64,000 nt of DNA, taken from contig OW386292.2 of the NCBI GenBank assembly GCA_936432065.2, positions 136,229,460 through 136,293,459 of the forward strand, read 5' to 3'. Below, in pieces: positions 53,830 to 63,673 of the stretch; within the stretch, counting starts at the first letter, position 1, and every line of letters starts with the position of its first letter. The notes under the pieces are model-generated. The model saw nothing but the letters and a program-made list of their open reading frames with translations, ran no database searches and was not told the origin of the DNA. A program made the position numbers and the translations under genes. Source of the stretch: Rutpela maculata. Its lineage: Eukaryota > Arthropoda > Insecta > Coleoptera > Cerambycidae.

Positions 53830-54250
53830 AGATAAGAAAATGTTTCAAAACCAGCTATGTCCTGGAGCGGCAGTGAAAGTTCTAGCTGATGTGGACTATT
53901 ATTTAAAAAACAACTCATTTTAAACAGGTGCTTTAAATATATTAAACCTAGATACACCAAAACTTGTAAAATCTCCGCGAATAGTCAGTCACCTTAAGTT
54001 CTGTTCTGTACTATCTATTTCAAATGTTTTCTTTTGAAGTTGCTCTTTTTCGTCAAGCTTACGTAGTCATTTTCGTTCTGTTACGTGGAACTTCTTGGTT
54101 TTTTTAGACTTTCCTATTACAGAAAACGCACTCCTCAAAACATTCTTTGTTTCTATATCCTGTAAAGGGTTGTAGCTTGGGAAATCGTCGTTATCCCAGG
54201 ATTCACAACCCGTAGCGTTTTAACACATATTTTACCACGTTTCTTGAAAA
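53830..54250 (-). pseudogene. Decayed second copy of the unidentified Polinton gene, right arm
   Basis: Counterpart of 44,995-45,425 with the same damage, so the decay predates arm duplication or is kept equal by gene conversion. A 62-residue antisense frame here is a shadow and has an identical twin in the left arm. Confidence 0.6.
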
Positions 54251-54314
54251 TTTATTGACATAAATTATAAATAATTATATAAACATTCTAGACCCGATTA
54301 TTCTTTATTTAGGG

Positions 54315-54876
54315 TTAATGATCACCATTATCACATACTGGTTTCAAGTCAAATAATAAATAACCGTGTGGTCGTGACGTCGCATCGTTATATGCATCCT
54401 GAATAAATCTTGAATTTTCTGGGTAGACCTGCCTAGCTGAGTGTGATATTTGGGCCTTATCTCGTGGGTTTTTAAAATATACTATATAGTTGGCATTCAG
54501 AGATATATCTCTCTGACCCTTACCTTGGTGAAACAAATTTTGAGTGATATAAAAAACACTTAAATTTCTATGATGACTCCCTTTTGTGAATATGTCCACA
54601 ATGCTGCCACCTGCCTCTCATTAAATCATCAATTATAATCAGAGTGGTTTCCTCGCCGCTAAAATCTCTCATATCGGGAAGACCCTGCTTGTATAAAATG
54701 TTTGATGTTTTAATATATAATGGCTGCCACTCGTCATAATACCACACTATATGCTTAAACGGAACACTACACATTTCCTCTATATTTTCGATAAACTTGG
54801 TTGTGAAAACCGATTTTCCACAGGATGTGGGACCAGCAATAATTGCTGTAAAAGGGTGTTTAAAAGATAGATCCAT
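54315..54876 (-). pseudogene. Polinton packaging ATPase, right copy, frameshifted
   Basis: Same gene as 44,378-44,941, but two bases are missing from a short AG repeat just after the Walker B motif (near 54,614-54,619), splitting it into an N-terminal frame with both Walker motifs and a C-terminal frame from DIFTKGSHH on. The product would lack the sensor and C-terminal part. Confidence 0.9.
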
Positions 54877-55032
54877 TATTATTATTTAACTGTAATATGT
54901 TCACACCTTAGCGTTTAACAGTGGAGTGACTATTTTTTTCTCTTATTTGCTATAATAAACACATGTATTTTTTATAAATATTTTATTATTTTCTCTAGCA
55001 AATACATAATTGCACATGTACATTATTATTAT

Positions 55033-55905
55033 TTATATATAAAACTGGTTAGTTTCTAACATATGTGATATAGCCTTACGTATAGATTTACAAATAAAAC
55101 TGTTAAAGTTGAATAACAACTCTGTATAGATATAGCTAACATTTCTATATTGGTTATTTGTTTCCAAAAAGTTTAAAATAAACGCGTCGTCGAAAGTTTC
55201 ACAGGCATTCTTTTCAATAATATCACTCCCTATATCGTTTAGAAATGTTTTAAAACTATTCATGTCCTGGAACGGTGATGAAATCTCTAGCTGTTGTAGA
55301 CTTTTATTTAAAAAACCACTCATTTTAAATAGCTGCTTTAAAGATATTAAGCCTAGATACAATTCAAAAGTACTACCTATCTTAGGTACGAATTTAACCA
55401 TTTCCTGTGATACTATCTCAATTGTATAATCTAATAAATCAAACTTGGTTATCCTGTTAGCGGGTGCCTGAATATGGTTTAAGATGTCCGGTAGGGTTTT
55501 TGTGAGCGCCGAAAATGTCTGAATATTAAAGCTGGTGCCTATATCCATGCCATTTTTAATAATTTTTAAGCAAGGGTTAAAATGTAAAAATGGGTCGAGA
55601 CCGACAGAAACCACTTTACTTGCACTACGGTTTAATGGATACCTCTTCTCCTGGAATAGTCTCTTCCTCTCGTATGTTTCTAAATAAGCCTCGTCTTTTT
55701 CCAATCCATTCATTTTTTGATCCATTAACTCCCACATTGAGTCTGGAATGTCAAATCCGTCATCTAAAACTGCAGCGCTCGGTGCGGTTGATTGTTGATT
55801 TGGACGGTCTCTTCTATAATCAGAATCGGCCGATCTTAAATATGGTTTACTTTTTCTCGCACCCTGTACACCATAACTCTTCTTACTGTAGGTATTTGAA
55901 TACAT
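55033..55905 (-). CDS. Polinton gene of unknown function, right copy, intact
   Basis: 290 residues from ATG at 55,905 (305 if an upstream in-frame GTG at 55,950 is used). The N-terminal 80 residues are polar and probably disordered; the rest is hydrophobic-helical (SFNIQTFSALTKTL, FELYLGLISLKQLFKMSGFL, FICKSIRKAISHML). No catalytic motif, zinc site or transmembrane segment is obvious. It is divergent from the ATPase and shares the same strand, so may be co-expressed. Polintons carry poorly conserved genes of unknown role; it may be one, or a minor virion protein. No firm assignment. Confidence 0.8.
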   Translation of the reverse strand: MYSNTYSKKSYGVQGARKSKPYLRSADSDYRRDRPNQQSTAPSAAVLDDGFDIPDSMWELMDQKMNGLEKDEAYLETYERKRLFQEKRYPLNRSASKVVSVGLDPFLHFNPCLKIIKNGMDIGTSFNIQTFSALTKTLPDILNHIQAPANRITKFDLLDYTIEIVSQEMVKFVPKIGSTFELYLGLISLKQLFKMSGFLNKSLQQLEISSPFQDMNSFKTFLNDIGSDIIEKNACETFDDAFILNFLETNNQYRNVSYIYTELLFNFNSFICKSIRKAISHMLETNQFYI

Positions 55906-56463
55906 ATTTATCACGTTTCTTGAAAAACTTATCGAATACTGGATACTCACGAACGCGCCTTTTTAAATACGTATTTACTATGTTTTCTTGAAGACTTGTT
56001 GAACACTGAATACTAGCTGCTCAAGATTGCGTGTTTTTATATTAATAAAACGTATCTTAATCGAGCTTTAATCACCCAAAAAATTCCACCAATTTGTTAC
56101 GTCACTGTACTTTCATAATTTTAATTACCTTGTTAACCTTGAAAAGTGAAAGTTGATTAAAGTGAAATCACTACACTTTCCAAAAGCAGTGGGGAATTCC
56201 AAATATCCGCTGGGGTTTTTTCCAACGGTAATTAAAGACGCATTAGGTTAACGACTTAATTACCTCATTAGCGTTAATGACCTAATCAACTTTCACTTTT
56301 AATCAACTTTCACTTTTCAAGGTTAACAAGGTAATTAAAAACTCATTAGGAGAGTGGCATCACTTCTACTAACGGTGGATGGGGATCGCGCGTTTAAACT
56401 GGAGATTTCAGATTTTAAAATACTCATAATCTCATTGAAAAATTCCCTGTTTTTATATGTAAT

Positions 56464-56692
56464 ATGATGGATATATTCGAAATATTTGATTATTACTATA
56501 TGATTATTACCAATATGTACCTACTGCAAGATAGCATTCATTTTATACAACGTACTGATTACAAAATGTGTGATATATTACCCTTTTTTTGCTTTTTCGT
56601 TATTGTTTTTTGTTTAGTTGACTTGTTACAAATGTACAAATATGTATATAATATGGTTAAATAAACGCTATCTATCTATCTTTTTACTGATG
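56464..56692 (+). repeat. Non-LTR 3' end remnant with TATC microsatellite
   Basis: GGTTAAATAAACG followed by (CTAT)n at about 56,671-56,692, resembling a retrotransposon 3' end with a simple-repeat tail. The hydrophobic open frame before it has no domain. Part of the hAT-like host element's right half. Confidence 0.4.
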
Positions 56693-56844
56693 TCTAATGA
56701 CGACGACGAAATTATTAATGTAAAAGAGAAGGTGCTCGAAGTCCTAAGTTTAAACTGTACGGTTAATATAACATTATAATACTCTGGCCTTAACTAACAC
56801 CACATATAATATTCTATAATCTATGCTGAACACTGTGGAGTGGA

Positions 56845-57060
56845 AGTGTGAGTACGAATGGTAGGAATCAGTACATGATACTGTTTCGTATCATGGAATC
56901 AGTGGTACGAAACATACGAATAGTACGAATGGTACGAATCAGTACATGATACAGTTTAGTATCATGGAATCAGTGATACGAGGTGGTACGAATCTCTCGA
57001 TCCGAATCTTTTCTTGATACGGATTCATTTGGTACGAATCCTTAAAAAGAGTCGAATCGA
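56845..57060. repeat. GTACGAAT/ATGATAC repeat cluster, right half
   Basis: Two direct copies of about 75 bp containing GGAATCAGTACATGATAC and TATCATGGAATCAGTG, plus scattered GTACGAAT. The same GTACGAAT words occur at 41,977-42,190 beyond the Polinton's other end. Confidence 0.65.
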
Positions 57061-57077
57061 CCAACTCTAACCTCTGT

Positions 57078-58371
57078 ACACTTCAAATGGGATTATTTAT
57101 CCATATTTGTTTAAAAGTCATAGGCTATTCCTGTTCTAATATCCTCAGTTGCGGTGCGGTTATCTCACTCTAGAAGGACGGTCCCGTACTGGCCCGAAAT
57201 GCCGAAATATGGTCTGAAGTATCTATATGATCTGTGGTATCCTGATTATCACCATGCAAGAAGATTACTCAAAATACGAGGATAATTACCCCCGACCTCA
57301 AGCGGGTCATTGCGAGCCCTTTTCAGTCACGAATTCTTTCCTTAATTGACATTGGACAATTCTTACTAATATTTCTGTTTTCTGGTGCGTTACACACCAG
57401 CTGTTCATTGGTAAATGTGGCGGTGGGGATTTAATGTCGCCTCAGACTCACCAGTGGGCGCTGAAAACTTAGTTGGGAAAAGGATATTCTATTCTATTCC
57501 ATTCTCTTTGGTACCAACCGGCAACAATGCAGTTACCATATAAGTTGAGTGATTCACAGAAACACAAAAGCAGGAAAACGGGGAAAGGGGATCCAAGCAT
57601 TTAACGCTGGTTTATGCCTTGAGTTAATGGGTTTATGTTTATGCAAGCAATTTTGTCAGGAAGAGCGATAAGATAAATATCCACATACTCTAGTGGTGTT
57701 GTAGGCATGCGTAAATATCACGCGTTACGCGTTCTATAAATAGGCAAGATAAACAGGTACGTATAGTTTGAAATGAAATGCACATGCACGTGCTGCTAAA
57801 AAAATTCGCAGACTGCGCCTTACGTAACTATTTCATGTATGTTGAAAATACCCAAGGCAACTGCTAGTTTTCTTATTTGAAACTTAATAAAAATTTTAGA
57901 AACTGTAAATGGAATCTTTTTTAAAGTCGCCACGTAAGCATAATGTGATAATGTGAGAAACTTAAAATTTTTATAAAAATCCTTTTAGAATTTTTTTTGC
58001 GGTCTTATATATGCTTGGACTATATGAAAGATATAGACATATATATCTTTCCTAGTCCACGTATGCAATGGTACGGAGTTATCCCCAGGGTTGCCAACAG
58101 GTTAACACAAAATTACTGGCAAATGTTTTTTGTATGCCAGGAATTCCTGGCAAACAAAAATGTTATGTTGGAAGCGATTTTTTTACTATGTTTATACTTT
58201 TCATCATTTTTTTAACGAACAGAGATAGATCAAAACCAAGTCATTCCTGGCATAATTACTGGCAAGACACATCATTCCTGGCAATTTGGCAAGCCTGGTT
58301 AGCTCCGCCGGATTCCCACGCTCCACTTCCTGCTTTTCAGTAGAAGAAATCTGGCAACACTACCTGTGACA
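57078..58371. other. Intergenic DNA with one MITE-like palindrome
   Basis: Mostly unrecognised. About 58,085-58,300 has ends CAGGGTTGCCAACAGG and inverted CAGGCTTGCCAAATTG with CTGGCAA words inside, a likely hAT-type MITE, but flanks GTTATCCC and GTTAGCTC match poorly. Confidence 0.5.
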
Positions 58372-58379
58372 CTACTTTC

Positions 58380-59107
58380 CAGTGTTACCAATTGGTGGGT
58401 ATTTACCCGAATTGCGGGGATTTTAGTAATGTGTGGGTATTTTGGTGGGTAATGGCTTCATGTGGGTAAAATGCGGGTATTTTGAGATCTGGCACCCAGT
58501 GAGCTCTATACATACTGAATTGTGCTCGCAAAGGGGATGAAGCTCGCATCCGCAGGTTCTCTGTCTCTGCTGCCTAATACATATAGTTTAACAAGTGCGA
58601 GGGAGACAGAACCTTTCCACTATTGTTCTAGTTCACTCCATTGGCTATTTTCTTTCTTGCTCGTTCAAAGTGAACACAATCAGTAAGCAACCAATAGAGA
58701 TTAAGGATTTCAAAAATACCTCGATTTGATTGGCTGCTTAGTGATTGCAATCAGTTCGTTCTGCACGAAAGAAAACAGCTATTATATATAGAGCTCACTG
58801 GCTGGCGCTGTGTCAGAGTTTTGTTATTTTTTTAATAGTTTATATTGCGTTCTATATTTATTTAAAAAAATACCCATTAAATTATTTATTTATAGTTTTA
58901 TTATCTTTCCATTCCTATCGAACATCACTATTAAACCGGTAAAAATTTTTAGCACCAAACCAAGCCACAAAAAACAAAAAAAATGCAATGCCTATCTGTT
59001 TTTCCAGTGTGGGTATTTTAGTGGGTAATTTCATATAGTTGGCGGGTAATGCGGGTATTTTCTTTGTGATTTTGCGGGTATTTAAAATCTACTCGTTGGC
59101 AACACTG
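58380..59107. mobile_element. hAT-type MITE with perfect 8-bp duplication
   Basis: 728 bp with ends CAGTGTTACCAA and inverted CAGTGTTGCCAA, flanked by CTACTTTC on both sides (58372-58379, 59108-59115). Repeated GCGGGTATTTT and GTGGGTAATT words near both ends. No transposase; it lies just upstream of SIAH-like paralogue 3 and may have brought new promoter sequence. Confidence 0.9.
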
Positions 59108-59249
59108 CTACTTTCCGCCATGATGAAATAGAGATATTTTATTTCAATTTCAAATACGCTTGACGCAATACGCAATTGGTGATACGTTTTTCGTTGTGCT
59201 CATCGAGACCAGAGAAGAATTGCTTCTCTTCTATTTGAATCTATATAGG

Positions 59250-59356
59250 TATGATTGTTATTAAATTTTGAAACTTTGATTTTGTAGTAGGCGATTGTAG
59301 AATACTTACTTATTTTGTTTCTGGGTATATAACATTTTGTTTTAATTCGATTGCAG
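59250..59356 (+). other. Candidate 5' UTR intron of SIAH-like paralogue 3
   Basis: Donor ATATAG/GTATGA at 59,250 and acceptor CGATTGCAG just before AAGAACAAGAAATGG. About 105 bases. The acceptor position relative to ATG parallels that in the other two paralogues; the donor is a best guess. Confidence 0.5.
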
Positions 59357-59367
59357 AAGAACAAGAA

Positions 59368-60129
59368 ATGGATTACCTAAATAGAGTCATTAATAAGCGT
59401 GTGTGCGACGAATGTCGTAATTACTGTTCTGTGGGTCCCATTAGGACTTGTGCTGGTGTTGTAGTAATATGTGGACGATGCTCCCCCAAATCTTTCCCAA
59501 ATATCCACCCATCTAGTATGACCTGTAATGCCTCTTCCACTCTGGCCGCTGGACACTTATTCAGATGCATCAACTATTATGAGGGATGCGATGAACTATT
59601 TAATTTCAACGAAGCCACAGAGCACGAGAAAACTTGTAAGAAAAGCGGATTTAAATGTCCTTTTTGTGATTACAAAGGTAATGGCTGTCAGTTCGTTAAT
59701 CACGTTCATCAGAAACACCCAGAATGTGTGTTAAAAGAAGCTATTATTAAGATTAACATCAAAGAAACATTTTCTAAAAATGTAATATTTGTTAAAGCAA
59801 ATAACATTTTTCACTTTGTCTTTTCTATAAGAGATACTTTCCTAGAATTTTCGAGTTTGCCAATGCCACCTGACCACCTTGAACCTAAACGTTTTCAACT
59901 GACATTTTTTAGACCGGACACAAACGCGGTGTTTGTAACTCCTTCATTTCAAATCGTACAGGATTTGGGACATGTGCCATCAAACACTTCTTTTGTCAAT
60001 GATGAAAGGTGCAATATGGATTCTTATAAGTTAAAAAATTCTTTTCTATTAAAGCAGGCAACATTACTTAAGTATTTCCCTTCTGGATGGTGTTTGTGTG
60101 AAATTGAACTAATTAACAATGATAAATAA
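59368..60129 (+). CDS. SIAH/sina-like zinc-finger protein, paralogue 3
   Basis: 253 residues in one exon with an intron acceptor (CGATTGCAG) 11 bases before ATG. Half-RING with Cys13, Cys16, Cys28 and ICGRC (Cys35, Cys38); second CxxC absent. Fingers: C67-x6-C74-x11-H86-x3-C90, then CPFCDYKGNGC...H...H. The TRAF-like part matches paralogue 1 closely (FPSGWCLCEIEL at the end), so these two share a recent duplication, while the RING-to-finger linker differs. AATAAA signals at 60148 and 60160 follow the stop. Probable role: substrate-binding adaptor or weak ubiquitin ligase. Confidence 0.89.
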   Translation: MDYLNRVINKRVCDECRNYCSVGPIRTCAGVVVICGRCSPKSFPNIHPSSMTCNASSTLAAGHLFRCINYYEGCDELFNFNEATEHEKTCKKSGFKCPFCDYKGNGCQFVNHVHQKHPECVLKEAIIKINIKETFSKNVIFVKANNIFHFVFSIRDTFLEFSSLPMPPDHLEPKRFQLTFFRPDTNAVFVTPSFQIVQDLGHVPSNTSFVNDERCNMDSYKLKNSFLLKQATLLKYFPSGWCLCEIELINNDK

Positions 60130-60147
60130 AAGTTCAAAATTGTTTAT

Positions 60148-60165
60148 AATAAAATTTCGAATAAA
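60148..60165 (+). promoter_or_regulatory. Candidate poly(A) signals of SIAH-like paralogue 3
   Basis: Two AATAAA hexamers (60148-60153 and 60160-60165), 19 and 31 bases after the stop codon. Confidence 0.5.
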
Positions 60166-60835
60166 TCTAAACTTATTAATTAACTTTCTGATAATTTGTT
60201 GACTTCGCAAAAAAATAAAAACCATTGAAAATTGCCCTTTTTGTATAATTTTAGAAACATATTGTAATAATAGCGAAAGAATGTTTCTTTCATTGAACTA
60301 AACCTTTGTGCCAAATTTTACCACAAAACATTTAGTGAAAATGGCAAAAATGAAAAAGGCTGAAATTTTGGTCATTTAAGTGCATCGACTTATAGGGCTG
60401 TAATCTTTTTGAATGGAAGTTTTTACATGTATTTTTTTGCATTTAAACCTTTTTTTTTTTGGAATTTGTTTATAATTTTCAAAATTATATTTATAAACAA
60501 GTTCAAATAAGTCGGTGGATTCTTTAGGAAATTGAAAACGATAAACGCATTATGAGAGTAGATTAAGAGACCAACATTAAGAAGGAAAAATAATGCTCTA
60601 CTTGCAACAAAGATACATTAGTTTTTGCATTTCGGTCACTTATAAATAAACAACATTTTTCTTCCTGGTATTTTCACTTAGTTGAAAACAATGAGAACTG
60701 CAATTTTTTTAAGGTATAGAGGTCCAAAAGTCAAACCTTTAGCGTTTACGTTATAGATCCAGAAATCGCATTGATATTTAATTTTACATGCCACGTTGTG
60801 AGATAGTTTAATATATAAAAATGTCACTATGGTAT
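60166..60835. other. Intergenic AT-rich DNA
   Basis: No gene or repeat recognised. Confidence 0.5.
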
Positions 60836-61020
60836 TACTGATGTAATAAAAAAAAGATGCCGCTATCAAGATTCGGACCCGAAACATCCATATCCTGAAC
60901 TAGCCATTTACTGTTTTTACCATTTAAGTAAAAAATAATATGACTGGTTCAGGATGCGGATGTTTCGGTTTCAAATCTTGATCGCGGTATTATATCTTCT
61001 TCCTTTTGTTGTATCAGTAA
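60836..61020. mobile_element. Palindromic MITE, about 185 bp
   Basis: Arms TACTGATGTAATAAA..CAAGATTCGGACCCGAAACATCC against GGATGTTTCGGTTTCAAATCTTG..TTGTATCAGTA. The core word CAGGATATGG/GATGCGGATG makes a nearly complete hairpin. No duplication identified. Confidence 0.7.
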
Positions 61021-62636
61021 TATTAAATATTTTTTAAAGCTGTGTACACGGATTTAAAGCAGGTTGTACAGGTTAGGTTTGTTTTCCTTTTTCAAGTCAA
61101 AAATTAAGAAAGTTATAGAAAAATTAAAAGTGTGTTGCATTTTTTATAAACAAAAACTAAACAAATTATAGTTTATGTTATATTAAAGTGAATCATCAAA
61201 ATGTATGCTAAAAAAATAAGCAATGTAAAAAGAAATGTTCCAATTTGAAAAGTTTATGAAAAAATTAAATATGTATTTAGTTTATTATAAACAAATCATT
61301 TTATGCTAAATTAAATATTAAATATAAGAATGAAAGGCTAAGAAAAAGGACGATTAGTTTAAAAAAACTTCCCGATATGAAAATTGAGGGACGTATTGCA
61401 TTAGTTATGTACGATGCATAGTTATAAAATTCGAAATTCATATCAACTGTACGTTATGTTCTCAAACAAGCTTTATTAAATGTAACTTTAAAAATTGTAA
61501 TTCTGCGGATTATTTTCAACCAGCGGAGACGAAAATAATGGCATTGGAGAACAACCACTGCAAATTTCAAGACATATTCATTTATTTCTTTATTTATAAG
61601 CGACCGAAATGCAAAAACTGGCATATCTTGGCTCCAAATGCAAATAAGGCATTATTTTTTTTCCCATCTACTTTCAAAATTCACTAACCATTCGAATTTT
61701 TATTTTGTATAAAACCCACAGAGTTATTTGAATTAGTTTATAACTACAAGTTAGAAAATTATAAAAAAAATCCCAAAAAGCGATTTAAAGGGAAAATATA
61801 CTTCTTTCTTAATACCATTGAAAAATACATGTCAAAACATACATACTGAATCAAGAAATTGTCCTCGAAAGTTTTTTTTGATCTTTTAGCAGTTTAAGTA
61901 AATATCCAGTGTTAAAAGTTGTCAAGAAGGTTTAGTCCATAAAAATAAAGCATAGTTTCACCTACGTCCATTAAGATGGGTGCATTATTACATTATATTT
62001 CTTAAATTATCCAAAAAGGGGCAAGTTTTAATTCGAAACGCCTCATTGCACTTGATACACAAAAAACATAACATAAAATAACTGCAGCAAAACGATTCAA
62101 AACTTATTTTGACTCCACTAAAAACCACATTTTGTATAGTGTTACTTAAAATAGTTTCTTAAAATGTATATTCAAAACCACAAAATTATTTAATGCATAT
62201 AATTTTTAGGATATTTTTTAAAAGTTACCTTCTGAAATGCCCAAAATATTTTTGTGATAAACAAGTTAATAAAATAAGGTAAATTTTTTTGGAAATTTTT
62301 TCTTTATTCGGCAGAGTTTTATGCAGACATAATTTTGAAATGTAGAAAGAATAACAGAATAACCCATAATAAATTATTACAAAATCAAATAAAGTACGAT
62401 GAATTGTATATACACCCAAGCAAGCATCTCCGTTATTACATAGAATACAACAAACATTACAGTTACTATATTTTAAATGCTTAATGTGATACGTATAAAG
62501 GAATAAATATTGAAATAAATGAACTATTCATACAAATGCTTATTTAAAAAATATATTATTCTATGTTCTTAAACTCCATGAAATTCTCCTTACCGCGATA
62601 TAAGTGAATAATTGCTTAAATTTAATATGGATATAC
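61021..62636. other. AT-rich intergenic DNA
   Basis: Nothing recognised over 1.6 kb beyond homopolymer-rich sequence; no open frame with a domain. Confidence 0.5.
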
Positions 62637-63671
62637 AGTGAGTACTGTTTAATACCGCAACACGATTATTTTGAAATGCGTTGGCCGATTTTATTATTAT
62701 TTTTTTTTTGAGATATAGGTAGTGCTCGACTATTTTGATAAATTTGTAATTTTCATATTTTCAAGGCCTACTTTAGCTCCTCTAAATGGGTCGGAATTTC
62801 GAGATCGACTATTAGGCAATTTTTTATCGGCAAATTGGATAGTGTATTCGATTCACAGTTGTCTCAAATACCTCTATATCAAATTTTAGCTCAATACCTC
62901 ATATATTGTTTGTTATTCAATAACCAAATTTAAAATTTCTCACTTTTCGATTGGCCCTATATAAAAGTCGTCCAGGTTTACTAAAAGGCTAAAGTAGTCA
63001 TTCGACTTTAGGAACATCAGATACTGAATGATGAAGAAAAAATAAAGGTTTTTCTTTAAATAAATAGTGCTTCTCTACATTATTCTGTTGCTGTACGTAG
63101 TAGGTGCCTTAATGAAAATTTTTCATACTAATGGATTGGACTTCTCATTTTTCTCATTTAGCATTGGATATTGATGTTGCCAAATGAGGAAGAACCCATT
63201 TCTTTGAAAAATTTCCATTAAGGCACCTACGTACAGCAACTGAATAATGTATGGAAGCACTATTTATTTAAACAATAACTTTATTCTTCATCATTTAGTG
63301 TCTGATGTTCCTTAAGTCGAATGACTACTTTACCCTTTTAGTAAACCTAACCGACTTTTATACATGGCCAGTGGAAAAGTGAGAAATTTTAAATTTGGCT
63401 ATTGAATAACAAACACCCTATATGGAGTATCGAGCTAAAATTTTGTATAGAGATATTTGAGACAACTTCGAATCGAATACGCTATCCAATTTGCCAATAA
63501 AAAATTGCCTAATAGTCGCTTAGTAGACCTTGAAAATATGAAAATTACAAATTTTTCAAAACAGTCAAATAAAAATCCCATCGACAGCTATATCTCAAAA
63601 AAAAAAAATCTTAAAATCGGTCAATGCGTTCCAAAATAACAGGGTGTTGTGGTAATAAATAGCACACACTG
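62637..63671. mobile_element. Full-palindrome MITE with mariner-type TA ends
   Basis: 1,035 bp, CAGTGAGTACTGTTTAATAC and inverted CAGTGTGTGCTATTTATTAC, flanked by TA. Arms remain alignable to the middle (about 63,150): ATTTTCAAGGCCTACTT, AACCAAATTTAAAATTTCTC and AAGTCGAATGACTAC appear on both. Non-coding; probably Tc1/mariner-mobilised. Confidence 0.85.
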
Positions 63672-63673
63672 TA

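Larger units (their letters stand above)
42252..56370. mobile_element. Polinton/Maverick-class element with 3.5-kb inverted arms
   Basis: 14,119 bp beginning AGTAGAAGTGATGCCACTC and ending with its inverse, so AG...CT as in Polintons, and flanked on both sides by AACGGT (42246-42251 and 56371-56376), the 6-bp duplication made by the Polinton integrase. Both arms encode a Polinton-type packaging ATPase and an unidentified gene. Arms are 4,133 bp on the left (about 3.5 kb without the later MITE) and 3,496 bp on the right. No polymerase B, integrase, protease or capsid gene is recognisable, so this copy is non-autonomous. Normal Polinton end repeats are a few hundred bases to about 1 kb; 3.5-kb gene-bearing arms are unusual. 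Confidence 0.88.
52875..56370 (-). repeat. Right inverted arm of the Polinton
   Basis: Reverse complement of the left arm without the MITE. The unidentified gene is intact and the ATPase is frameshifted. Very few base differences are visible between arms, for example one Lys/Thr replacement in the unidentified protein. Confidence 0.9.
41977..57069. mobile_element. hAT-like element (TAGAG ends) hosting the Polinton
   Basis: Left end TAGAGATGGGTAG and inverted right end TAGAGTTGGTCG, flanked by ACTTCTGT (41969-41976) and ACCTCTGT (57070-57077), 7 of 8 matching. Both halves, and no other part of the window, are rich in GTACGAAT words. Removing the Polinton leaves about 970 bp, similar to the TAGAGATGG element at 35,817. 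So the Polinton landed inside an existing non-autonomous element. Confidence 0.7.
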
